DNA from: Taenia hydatigena
Taxonomy: Eukaryota; Platyhelminthes; Cestoda; Cyclophyllidea; Taeniidae
Reading direction: 5' to 3'
DNA: 64,000 nt
Assembly (NCBI GenBank): GCA_036345935.2
Contig: JADWOT020000007.1
Coordinates: forward strand, 8,492,163 to 8,556,162
Of the stretch, positions 25,511 to 37,234 are shown in pieces. A model generated the notes under the pieces. It was not told the DNA's origin. It saw only the letters and a list, made by a program, of their open reading frames with translations, and did no database searches. Position 1 is the first letter of the stretch, and each line of letters starts with the position of its first letter. The position numbers and the translations under genes were made by a program.

Positions 25511-28500
25511 CAATATGTTATCCTATGCCAGTGGTTGCCTTGGAGCTGCGTCACTTTCATCATTTTACATTTTATTTGCCGTACGCATGTAACTAGACGC
25601 TGCCTTTTACATCGGTCTGACTTTCTACATTCCGGTCACAGAGCAGTTGCAATCATCGAAATGGTGTTTAGCCTATGTCAGACAGATCTCGTATTGCCTT
25701 ACTTCAAATTGCCTGTTTGCCTTCAGCCATGCTATTTAATTTTCAAAAGGGTTAAATTGTTTCACAACAGTCGATTTCATTTAAAAGAGTGTCCTTTGTT
25801 CAAAGGAGGCGAAATTTAGCAAATAGACAAAAACCCTACTTGCCTGTAGGTTAATCCTCTTATTTTCCTTACACATTGCTGATAGAGGTGGGGACCATAT
25901 TTATTGCGATCAATAATTGTAAATTAGCTTTAGGATTGAAAGTAGAATCTGCTTAACCCTGTCCACGTTGCATTATTTCAGGCAACAAGGAGCCGGTGCA
26001 CATTTCATGCCCATGCCGCGATTTAAGTTTGTTTTGGCTATTACGTTCTAAAAAAATGGGTTCAACCTCTTAAGCGCTCTTCTTCATCCACCAAATGAGC
26101 ATCCTTGCATTTGCGCGGCATGACCATCTTTGCTACCATGTTTGACTGCATCTTGGCAGATGCATCCCAGTAGTCGCCTAAAGCTGAGAAATGCAATTTG
26201 ATTGAAGAATGGCAAGTAACCTGATTAAACATCTCGACTCAGCTAAACTATTCCTTTCTTGGCCTAATAACTGCCAAAATTATCGCTTAACGCAGTAACG
26301 GAGTGCCAGTGGTGGTGGCCAGATAAATTAAGGAAGGCTAGCAAATCTTATGGGTAAAATATAAACTTGCTAAAAAGAATTAAGCCATAGAACTCGCATT
26401 TGGGCCTTCCAAACAAAAGCTGTCGTTATTTGCTATACCAATGCACAGAAAGGGCAATGCAATGAAATGCGGTCCACAAGAGTGGGTGCGTAAACATAAG
26501 GGAAGTATTTTATAAATTTATGCAAGAGACTAGGCCCTGCTAGGATTTGATATCATTTGCCTAATTGCTTTCGCTGTGGACCATAAAGCTTGCAGAAAAG
26601 AAGGGAACCCATCTACTTCTCATTAGTCAAAATGTGCTATCGCATGGGTGATATCACCTTATGCGAGACCGCGAAAGTCTTGGCTATGCAGAAGCACACT
26701 TCATCTAATGAGCGTCGAATTCATTGCAATTTTAACGTATTGATCCGCGAAAAGCATGGCAAAGACACATCCCTTTCGTTTCTATCTATCCAAGTTTGCG
26801 CAATATGGACGATTTCCATCAGAAGACTTTGGTTAGGCTAGAGGAGATGTGGAATGAGAATATGCCAATTCAATTGTAAATAGCAGCGAGGAGACCGCTG
26901 CTGAAGTTAATCCATCAGTCGGATCTGTATAATATGGTCTTTCCATTGTCAGTATTGGGTCCGATGAGTGCTGCAGATTCATTTTAATACCGTAGACGAG
27001 GTACAGTAGACCGTTCGACATTGACAGTGACGCACATACATCTTGGTGTGGTGACCTTGTCCAGCCCTCCAGGGCAAGATGTCGCGACCTCAATCAATGC
27101 TCGCTGTGACGTGTCTACCACGAATTTGTTAACACTACCGAACTAGCCTCCTCGTATGGGTAAGGCAGACACTCTCGGACGTTTGGTTTTGACGCAACAA
27201 CTAACTATTTATTCCAATGCCGCGTCGACACAGCTGCTTGCTGCTAGACAGTTAGCATAGATTTGTTGCCTATTAGTTAAGCTGTGATCAATTATTTTTC
27301 GTTGACACTTTACTTTGGCTAAAATTGAGACCGTCAAGCCATACTGCTTCATTCACTCACCTAAACCAACTTTAATCGCATCCACGCTAATGTCAACCTT
27401 GCATTTGAGGGGATTTCATACCCTCCTTTTAAATCCGTGAAAGACTAGGTGTATACGGGACATTCTAATTTCACTGTCGATTGGCATGACAATGCATTGT
27501 TATCTGCGCGAAATAACAAACAGCAAGGAGGCAAGTTTTGAAGTCCATAGCCTCTTTCGCTTGGATGCAAAGGTCGTCGTTGGCTGCTGTGACCCTGTAA
27601 ATCCGCACATTTTTGCCATCTACTAAGACTCTACCACAAGTTGGTCAAGATCAATTTAGGGAGTACGTAGGTAAAAACTTCAGACGATGGCTGTTTAAAA
27701 TAACCACCGATCATAACTTTACTTTCAGCACTTTCCTTACGCAATCCTCTCATTCGCTGCCCTATTTTACGTCACACGAAATTCACTAGGTGTGCAGTTT
27801 TTAGTTTCGATTTGCTAGACCAAGCGTGTTGGAATGACCAACTCAACAGCCGCGTGGCTGCGAAAATCTCACAACTTGTACTTGCCCTCATTCTTAAGAA
27901 CTAACATTGCAGAAATTCGGGAATCAAATGCGATTAACCACCCCCTCTACACTTTATCATGTCTGAGTTTAAGGAAATTCGCTGATCAAAAGATAAAGTA
28001 AGTTTGATCCGCTAGATTCTTTCACACTCAGCCAACTTGTATTTATCAACTATAGGCTGAAAACTAGGACTCATACTTACTAGCGGCTTGTCTTCATAGC
28101 ACTTATTTATGTTGCATTATCGAGTTTAGCAGCCGACTTAAGCAATTGAAATATCTTCAACCATTAATCGGTAAAACTTTATTTTTTTCCTTTAACAAAT
28201 GTGCTGCTCTACGTCTTTAGAACAATGGCCGCGGATTTCTACTGTGGTCCTACTTAATTAAAGCGTGGACTTGTCGAAATGTCACACGTACAGTCTTTAT
28301 TAAAGGCGTGATAGATTTAAAACAGCACAAATACCATTGCACACTGAAAATTAATACAGCATCAACTTGCTCAGATCTATAAGTGAAAACACCTTCAACA
28401 AAGGAGAACGTTCGCGTCCTTCTATTAATTATTTGGCTCCATTGACGGCGCAATCTGTTTTATTGCCTACTATGTTGGTTCATATTAATATCATAACATA

Positions 28501-30764
28501 AGGTTCTTGATTTCTCCCTAGTCGCTGAATACTAGTGGATCAGAAGAATGCAAAAAGACCCATTGCATTAATGCGCGTCGTCTCCATAACATTTACTGTC
28601 AAAGTAGACACAAGGGCTATTTAACTCAGCTAGATTTCGTATCACTTTACCTGAGTAACGCACCAAAAGGTAACGGGTTGAACATATTCTATTCTGGTCA
28701 ATAATGATCTTTCAAGCACAGATAGAAACAAGGTCGCCTTTGCCTATCAAAAGTAATTTTGCGCTTCGATGTGACCTTGCCAAACATGGATCGTAATTAA
28801 TTCTATCGCATGTGCATTTGTCAATGAAACACTTTTATCTGTTCTGCTTTGCATCTTAACACGTCCGTCGGTGTGTGGTTAGAGGGGGAGTGCTTGAGAC
28901 TGCTTTTCCATTATGTTCAAGATTGAGCAAGTAGCTAGTATAAGCACTGTTCATTTAGTTGACGAAGCACAATTTCTAACCTTTTTATAAGAATATGGCT
29001 AACACGTTAAAATATGTTCCATCGAAGCCATATTCAGAGTAGCCACTCCGTGCCGGTTCGCAACTTGTACAAGCAATTCCAATTTATTAACGGCTATTGG
29101 CAATCAAATTGCCAAATAGGTTTAAGGGACAAAGTGCCCAGATGGTGGCATGATACAATTGACTGACTCCACCCCGTAAGGAACCCGCATGTTAACAATG
29201 GTTCACTTGGCTAAATCCCTTACCATGTAAACAATTGCAAGGATAAAGGGTTTGTCACGCCCTAGCCTTTCGATGAACAGAATACAACCTCCTCTGACAT
29301 CCTAACTCCCTCTGTTTCTGAATAGTCTCATCAGAGCGGCAACAGACGATTTCATGCACCAAGCTTATGCAGCAAATCAAATGCTGCGCAAGGAGGACAT
29401 CATTTAACAGGCTTGTTCAATGCGTGATTCGAACGCGCATGATACGCCTCTCTTGATCTGTAAGTTTGCTAAAGGCAGCAATCCCACTAAAGGACGAATA
29501 GCGCAAAAATTAATGCCTTTAGGATTTTAGTAAATATTGAAAAAGGGAGGAGACAGAAGTATAGTTGAGTCCCCTTCAGCACTTCAAAGAATCTGAGACC
29601 CGCATATGGCACTTAGAGGGACCCAACATTAGGATTTTATTTCACATTTGTTAAGAATCCTTACACCCTGACCTAAAAGTTGCTACCGCGAACGTCCTAC
29701 AGACAAGTTGTGCTAATGTGATTGCATAAATCTGACATCATTACAATTTATAAGACCTGGAGACTGTAGTGTGCAGCATTTAACTGCTTGTTTGTGTGGT
29801 TAACAAAACCTGCGGTAAATTAACTAATAGCATTAAACGTAGTAACTCAGGTCCTCATCTTCAAAGAGATGATGCGAGTCTTGTACAAAAATTTTGCTAC
29901 ATAATAAGTAAGCCATCACTTCCAAAGCCCCCTCGGTATTTACAAAGGCATATAATGCAATTATCAAATGAAATCAAGGAAAAATTATTAGGAATACAAT
30001 ATTATGGCTTAAGAGTTTGACCAATAAGTAGTAAAACCATTCTTTTCGTGCCCAAATGGCTTGATAATGCCCGTGATGGAGCGCCAGTTAACCGAAGTGG
30101 AAACAATGGAGTATGCGTAATCACCATTCTTTAATTGTCAAAGTGGAATAGTTATGGCTTTCTTCGATGCTAATAGTCTAATGTCATCTCCGGACAGCGC
30201 GAAATGTTAATGATTGGGTCAAACAAGCCGCTAACTTTAAATTCGGCCACCATCTTCAAATTTCCCAATTTTCTTTAGTAAATTTAACAAACCTGCATTC
30301 GTTTATGCAGATTTTATCATGACCTATTTCTAAGGTATTTCTGCTTTTTACCTCCTTTAGGCTGAAAATCGCGGGCCATTAGCTGTAGCACCCTATTGAA
30401 ATTCGTTATTTCGGATACACTCCACCTTAATACAGTTCTCGCTATTGATTCAACCCGATCGCCAAGTAATCGCTGCACTTGGTGAGCGCCATTCACTAGT
30501 TTATTATCGGAGTAGTGCTCTAGCCAGTTGACGTCGAAAAGGATCTGAATGACAAGTAAGCAAATCTAATAGTTACTGTCAGGCTTACTGCGATGGATGT
30601 CCGCTGCCGTAGCTGAGATTAACGAAAATTCATCGACAAATTAAGTAAGATGTTAAACACTTATCGAATCTGATACAAACGATGACCTCTACTCATGTCG
30701 TCAAATTAGTGTCAATATGACGCTTTTAAGGCGACGATGAATTTTAAACCATCTGTTACAGGAA
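25511..30764. other. Gene-poor region
   Basis: No exon with good splice sites on both sides was found. A minus-strand frame at 26833-27093 ends in a plausible C-terminus (contains LTMERPYYTDPTDGL) and a plus-strand frame at 29796-30020 follows an AACTCAG acceptor, but neither is recognised and both could be chance. No repeat shared with the rest of the window was noticed. Confidence 0.35.
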
Positions 30765-31218
30765 ATCACGCTGTGCACCTCAAATCGTTCTTTTCTGTTT
30801 AAAAAATTATGAAAGGAATGCGGCATTTCGGCCACTCCGAATAAGAAAACCTTTGATGTGAGAAATTTGATGGCACATTCCATTGCAGAAAATAAGGATG
30901 CAATTAGCGGCTCTTTGACAAAATATGCGAGTTTTTTAATTAGCTTAACAATCATCACTGTCCCTAACACGCTTTCTGTTCAGTGTATGCAATCACGCTG
31001 CGCACCTCAAATAGTTCTTTTCTGCTTAAGAAGTTATAAAAGGAATGCAGCATTTCGGCCACTCCGAATAAGAGAACCTTTGATGTGGGAAATTCGATGG
31101 CACATTCCATTGCAGAAAATAAGGATGCGATTAGCGGCTCGTCGACAAAATAGGCGCGTTTGTTTAATTACCTTAACAATCATCACTGTTCCCACGACGC
31201 TTTCCTTTCAATGTATGT
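30765..31218. repeat. 227-base tandem duplication
   Basis: Two adjacent units with a period of 227 bases begin at ATCACGCTG (30765 and 30992). Landmarks in both are CACCTCAAAT, TTTCGGCCACTCCGAATAAG, GGCACATTCCATTGCAGAAA, GATTAGCGGCTC (GCAATTAGCGGCTC in unit 1) and AACAATCATCACTGT. The minus strand is open across much of each unit, but most differences between the units change amino acids, so coding constraint in that frame is not supported. It is a simple tandem duplication of non-coding DNA as far as can be seen. Confidence 0.9.
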
Positions 31219-34200
31219 AAGGATTACTTCTGCCACCCTAAAATACATGCAAAGCGCACTTTAACAGCTCATTCGCAAAGTATGTTGATTCTCTCAAATT
31301 GTGGGTGCACTTGCAGCGCTGTTTCAGTGCTGGTAGAAGGATATCTCCTTTCTTCTAGTGCTCTTGAAAATTCATGTCTGGCTCGGACTAACAAGGAGTG
31401 AATGTGGTCAAAGGAATTTGAAAAGGCATAGTTGACCTTCCACTTCTTCACATAACCGACAGCGAGCAAGTACATCATTGCATTAGGAAGGTGTAGCAAT
31501 GGTGTGTTGCTAACAAATTTCATTCAGCTTTCATTGAAGGTGACCGATTGTCAAAAAGTTGCAAATAATCGATGGAAATGGTAGTTATCCCATCCACTCG
31601 TTAGTCAGATTACATCTAATAAATAGCCACCACTCGTTGTCATCTATCGTGACATAGGACATCCTGTATGCCCAATTGCCACTCTCTGGTAAACCACGAA
31701 ATTTCACTTTACAAAATCAGCTCCTCTTCAATTTTCTATAAATTTTCGCTAAATTCCACAACATTTTAGCATTCTAACTAGAATGTTAGAATTCCAGCCA
31801 CAAAGAATTTGTGTGCTAGAAATTTCAATTCTTGCAGCTCAGATTGAATGCAACTTTTCCTTAAGTCCTTCAGAGCAACCTCTGCTATGACTAATTCAAA
31901 GTCGAGAGAGTTATAGGTCAGGTCTATTTCCATGGCTTGGCATTACGTAATTTGATCGGACGACTACGCTATTTGGCAAAGGCGCAGTCTCCAGAAGGTA
32001 ATCTTAGTGAAAATAGCTAGTTATATATGTAACGCAAAAGAATAAAGCAAATATGCTTCGCCACTGTTGGCCACAAAATAAAGACTATATCAAATGTTTC
32101 GCCTCCGTTCCTTTGGAGGCCGCATTATATCAGCCCCGCAGTAATAAGCTAAACCAATTTATTGTTGTGTTTACGTCGGTGGTGTTCGATTCACTACGTC
32201 TGCAGCGGAGAGTTGCTAAGGCTGTCAAGGCTCCGTGTAAACTACACGAGCTACCCCGTTGCGCTTAATTTAGCCGCCCTCAAATCCATAACAAATGTAA
32301 TAATCAGAAGCTAGTGGAATGCAAACGGTTCCGTTGTGGCTGCTATATCACTTTCGAGGAACCAAGAGAGCTTGCAAAATAGATTTTGCGGTCGTGAGAG
32401 TTGGGGCAATCAAGTGAGCTTTCCTAATGACGCAGCACAATTTTACTGGCAAAAGCATAGGCAGAGACACATCTATTGGCAGTAGCGCTGAGTATACTAA
32501 ATGATAACCTGTTGACAAAACTATTATTAATAAGGCGATTTTGCAATGACGTCTTGCGCGCTGATGACACCACGAAAGATGTCATGGTCCAGTTATAGTC
32601 TGGCTTACTGCGGAAGTGCACAGTTCCGTGAGCATGAGCTTGTGCAAAGCTGGATGCGAGGCGTTAGTTGCAGTCAGCTGAAACTTCATGATGCAGACAA
32701 GCTTTAGGAGTACATTAAAAAGCGTTCGTTAAGTGGTGTTAAAACAATATGTTGGAAAGTTGCCTGTCCAGCCGGGTCTACTGGTCAATGACCTTATGAA
32801 GGAGAGCGGGAAAGCATCGTGTTAGGACAATCCACCTCCAACCTGAATTACTCGTGCTAAAATTTACCAAACCTCGTGCATTGAGATATTTGCCTATTTT
32901 GAATCCCAATTTGGGTGGCAGATCGGTGTTTTGAGATGTGAGGCATTCTGTGGCTAAATTGTCAAGAAAGTTTGCACATAAAAATGCAAAAGATGATAGA
33001 GTAGAAAGAAATAAAGGAAAGCAAATTAATAGAAAGAAAGGGGTAGAGGCTGCCATAATCCGTCATTATCAAGAGATACTAACATAGATAAATTATGTGG
33101 TAGTGAGAATGAGGTTTGAATAAGTCGGACCTCTAGGTGGATGAAAGGTGACCTCGCTTTGATGCTAGCACACTAATTCCTTTAGTACGGCCTAGTTGCA
33201 AAGTCACGCAATTATGATGCATGTATAACTTGCCATTGTTTAGAACTGGCAAACGCAATATGCGGCCAAAAGTCACGATTTTTCCACCTCATTAAGTATG
33301 GTAGCAGCGCCAATGGCAGAACCGACAATAGATACATATTTGATTAGACAGAAATTATTTCCTTAGATAGACACAAGTGCCAAGTACTTTATTATCCTTT
33401 GATGAACTAGTGATCTAATTGACTAAGTTTGTGACCTTCAGAGAAGTAGGCAAATTAATACGCGCTTAAAAATGCACCTTTATTCCGATGAAAGCAAGAA
33501 ATAGATTTTACACGTTGCGGCATTGCTCGACCACTTCAAAACGTACTTTCCTCTAAATGGTATAAGCCGTTTTTCTGCTTCTTGAATCGGCACATGCATT
33601 CCAACAAGCAAACCATGCGTTTGCCACACGTTGACAACTACGCAAGTGAATCCTGCGAGCGTATTTATGCAAGGCGTAGTGAAAAATTACATTTGGATCA
33701 GACTCGAATGTTTTTCAAAATGGCGTACAGACAGCCGAACACCATTAACGTTTGAGCAGCTTGTACGGCAGAAGAAATCGAACAAAACGCACATTTCTGC
33801 ATATATTCAGCCTGCAATTTTTCAGTTTTATGTCCCGTTTGACATGCTGGATTCATAAAATGAATAACGTGATAGCAATTCTTCAGCTTCGGTTTCTTCG
33901 TCGTTTTGGTTCTGCAACACGATTGTAAGTTTGGTCAATGTCAGGACGTTGATAAATGGTAAGCATACATTAGGAATCACTCGACTAACATTGCAGAAAT
34001 ACCATACGTAGTCATGTAGGACAAGTTAAGTGCGACACCGATGAGGTGACTTGCGCGGCCAGTTCGGCGGCAGGAAAAGTAGCATAAAGCCTCTTCCTTT
34101 GCACCTTTGAGGACAATCAATGATATGAGCTCATTTTTATACCATCAATGGGACTCGAAGCACCGTTTTTAATTGAACAGCACACATACGCACGTCTCGG

Positions 34201-34906
34201 CTGCGAGCGCTCGGGTCGCCTTGTAGGGGAGGGTTTGATAGCCTCCACACAATCTTAGTCATGCCGTGTCATTGACGTCATCGCCTACGCCAGTATCAAG
34301 GTCAACTAAGGAATGAGTCCACTATCCACACAATAATCAGTCAATTTGTGCACTACCTGATTGTGAGGCTTATCTTACCTAGCAATTTAAAATTAGCTTT
34401 TGGCAGTAGATAACAACATCTAAATGCCTGACTGCATTTTGCAGAGTATTAATCAGAAAATCTTGATTAATGCCAGCCAGTCATGGCTTGGTAGCAAACC
34501 CCTTATTTTAAATTATTTGTCAGCTGCGATAGTCGAGTGGATTCCTATTACTAGCAATGAAATGCACACTTCTCAGTAAGTATGCCTGTTTTTGAATCAT
34601 ATGTGCTTATGCGATCCTCTATAACACTACCCAAATAACACCATTGTTAGTTTCCTCCATTTGGGGCCTAAAGCCTATCCAAAGTTGCTACTTTGTGGCT
34701 ACCTCCAGGAATGCTATTAGTGTACTATCACAACAGACATTTCCAGGTTATGGAAGTGCTTGAAAGTAGCATCGTGCTCAACGCTGCAAACAACCAAGCA
34801 AAAAACATTAAAAGGTATTTAAAACAGCCGGAACATTCAGCAATTTATTTTATTCGCAAGGTTAATTTATAGTACTTTTGAAAGCAAACTAACACTAAGA
34901 AGGGTC
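31219..34906. other. Gap with two weak coding candidates
   Basis: A minus-strand frame at 31269-31523 after a TTTGTTAG acceptor has a protein-like composition (contains RHEFSRALEERRYPS). A second minus-strand frame at 32778-33056 starts at an ATG in good context (A at -3, G at +4) and encodes 92 residues with a hydrophobic N-terminus like a signal peptide. Neither matches a family I know. Near 34577 a short plus-strand frame ends at a GTAAGT donor. The rest holds nothing recognised. Confidence 0.25.
32778..33056 (-). CDS. Candidate small secreted protein, 92 aa
   Basis: An ATG-started open frame without introns. Residues 1-28 (MAASTPFFLLICFPLFLSTL then SSFAFLCA) form a strongly hydrophobic stretch fitting a signal peptide or anchor. 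The remaining 64 residues hold two further cysteines (ECLTS, TRCFP) and no known domain. The start has a favourable context. There is no supporting copy, neighbour or splice signal, and hydrophobic frames arise by chance opposite purine-rich DNA, which is present here, so it stays a candidate only. Confidence 0.22.
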   Translation of the reverse strand: MAASTPFFLLICFPLFLSTLSSFAFLCANFLDNLATECLTSQNTDLPPKLGFKIGKYLNARGLVNFSTSNSGWRWIVLTRCFPALLHKVIDQ

Positions 34907-35952
34907 TCAAAATAGACTTCCACCTCGATAGTACTCATTCCGCTTCCAAATGGAGACAAGACAGGCCCATCTAAATATCTCCATCCAATTCAGATAACCA
35001 AGTTCGCCCTCGTGCAGGCACCACAGTCGCCAATTCGTCGAAATGGCTGCTAATGGGGAGTCCCTAGAGCTGCCAAGGTCGCGATAAAACTCCTCGATCT
35101 GTTTCAGCGCATGCGTTTTGCCCTCTTTTGCAGTCACTGCAACTACCACAATCAGTGTGGCAGGCTCCTTGCAATCGTCTTCAGTGTTATCCAAATATTC
35201 TGCTTGTCTGTACACTTTTGCTAATCCACAAAGTAGAGAACACAGTTGGCTCTCCTAATCTTTGTTTTGTCTGCTGCGAGTAGATCGTCAGAATATGACG
35301 ATATTCCGGGAAACTGTGACCCGATGCAAGACGACAGAAATGAGGTTTCGACCAAAACCTCAGTCAAGCCGCGCCTTTTTATTATGGGTAGGCGTAAGAT
35401 GGCCTTCTGATGTTGGTTTTGCAATGGCACGAACACATCACTACTTCTATCCACTTCATGCACATAAGGCTCAAGTGCGTGCAAATCTCCCACAGACAAT
35501 GGCTCTATGCTCGCCGTCGGAGAGATAATGAGGCATGAAAGGGGTTCCAATGCACGTATGGAAACACGGGCGAAGGAGCGACGATACCAGAGAAGATTTT
35601 GTTCATTGTAATATAGGTAAGCTCGAAGAACAGTTAGGTGGGCAGCAGGCAAGTTCTCTGACCACAATGCAACACAGAGTTGCTTATCGAACCATGTCAA
35701 ATGACCGATGTGTTCATAAAAAGCTTGGTGACTAACCTTCTTAGAAAATATAGAGCTCAATCCTGGAATAGCTTTACTAAAACTCAAGCGATCAGCCTCA
35801 CTGAGGAAACCGGAAATTCTTACCAATACTTCAAAGGGAAGATCACAAATGCTTGGCACTTGTTCCTAAAAGTAATAAATGCCTTATGTGATGCACCGCA
35901 ATAGAGACAGAAGCTAAAAGGGAGATCGCAAATGACTCACTCTGGTTGCCAT
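34907..35952 (-). CDS. FBXO4: FBXO4-like F-box protein, frame broken once
   Basis: The model has two exons: a start exon 35952-35941 (ATG in ACC context, encoding M-A-T-R, donor GTGAGT) and exon 35865-34907 (acceptor TTACTTTTAG), joined in phase 0 across a 75-base intron. The protein opens with an F-box (DLPFEVLVRISGFLSEADRL), the part that binds SKP1 in SCF ubiquitin ligases. It continues into a region resembling the atypical GTPase-like substrate domain of FBXO4, including a strand (NCVLYFVD), a second hydrophobic strand (TLIVVVAVTA), and a C-terminal W-x-LW...NWMEIFRW pattern. At 35221-35223 the frame meets TAG. Conserved sequence resumes in another frame within a few bases, so one base appears lost in a short T run. 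Poly(A) signals AATAAAATAAA lie 34843-34854. It may be an assembly error, a polymorphism or a young pseudogene. The FBXO4 call rests on remembered family features. Confidence 0.78.
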
Positions 35953-37234
35953 GGTAAATGTCTGGTAGACCACGCAACTTCTGGCCCGCTCTGTGAATGA
36001 TTTGAAATGACCGCATATCTGGTATACTGGTCGAGCACAGTCAGTCAAACGATGCCGCGAATTCGATTTGCAAGGTAAATGACAAATTGTGTTTCTATAA
36101 AAATGTAAAGCAATGGGTTTCAGTACAGTCAAGGAAAACAAAGTTGGCGTTTGCTTTAGGTAACAAAATTTGTTTGAATGTAGCGCGATAGGGGTCTCCT
36201 TCAGTTGGGCGTGCTTGGACGATATATCAAAAATGCACGCACATGCAGATTGTTAATCGGCCATAGATGCGTGTTTCGAAGGTTAGCTTATTTAAAATGT
36301 TAAAATTCAATTTACTAAAGTCGAACAAAGTTGTACAGTATTTGTGGCAATAAATGTCATCTCGTTCCCAAGTTTTATGATAAAACATTTATTACTTGTC
36401 AAAATGGTGTCTGCTATTGTTGTGATCGCCTTCCAACTCGAATGGCGTTGTTACTCAGAGATAACTGTCACAGTGTAGTCATAATCTGGAGTCGCAACGG
36501 TGATGACATCATAATCTATGCATGGTTGCTTGAGTTAGTGAAAATGAAGGTGCGTTAGCTGAAGAGAGCCATTTTACTGCTCGATCCTAGAGTGGAAGGA
36601 AGGCGCAGTCAGCAATCATTCCTGGGTGTGATATTCCTTCCGCAATAACTGGTGAAATAATGCTCTTGTCATTTAGGTCAAGCGCATGGGGTGATTTGAT
36701 AATGAAATATTCGGATATGCTCATGAATCAAGATAAAATAGGGAAGAATAGCATATGTTCTAATGGTCACAGCATCGTTCAGGCTGAGATGAAGGCCATC
36801 GAAAAGGCTTCATTTTCTTCATGTGAAATTCAATAGCAGGGAATGCGTTTCGGCAAGGAAGTGGTGAGGTGTATGGGAATCACATCTGACACGGGCACTT
36901 TCAAACCGCTTCCAATGACTGATGTGCCAATTTTACTAGCTCAAAAGATCCTCGATTTGGATGTTTCTGTTCCCAACTGGGAACCATCATGCTGATATTC
37001 TGAAATCAGATTTTGTGAGTATGGCTCATCTAAGCACAGAAGAAATGCCCAGTGTTTATGGTGATCTTCACCACAGTCAACTGTCTGAAGGCACTCCGTT
37101 CCTCACAATCCTTATCAAAAGCTAATAACTGTATTACTGACTTTACTACGACGAAATATCGAACGGAAAGTTTTTAGATTCCAAAAAAAATGTTGTGTAG
37201 TTAATAATTTTACTGTAAAGCAAAAAGTTTGTTT
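35953..37234. other. Gap between FBXO4-like gene and VAL copy A
   Basis: The first few hundred bases should contain the 5' region of the minus-strand F-box gene; no clear TATA box is seen, as is usual for housekeeping genes. The rest shows short frames only. The left edge of the VAL-bearing duplicated segment is near 37235. Confidence 0.4.

Noticed and set aside
29405..29465. GTTCGAATC-type sequence on the minus strand resembling a tRNA T arm
   Set aside because: Only a partial T stem forms and there is no D arm, anticodon stem or acceptor stem around it.
35180..35240. A 36-base intron (GTGTTC...TACAG) as an explanation for the stop in the FBXO4-like gene
   Set aside because: Its removal keeps the same frame, which then meets a stop before the conserved C-terminus, and it would delete the conserved VLYFVD strand. 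A single missing base explains the data better.
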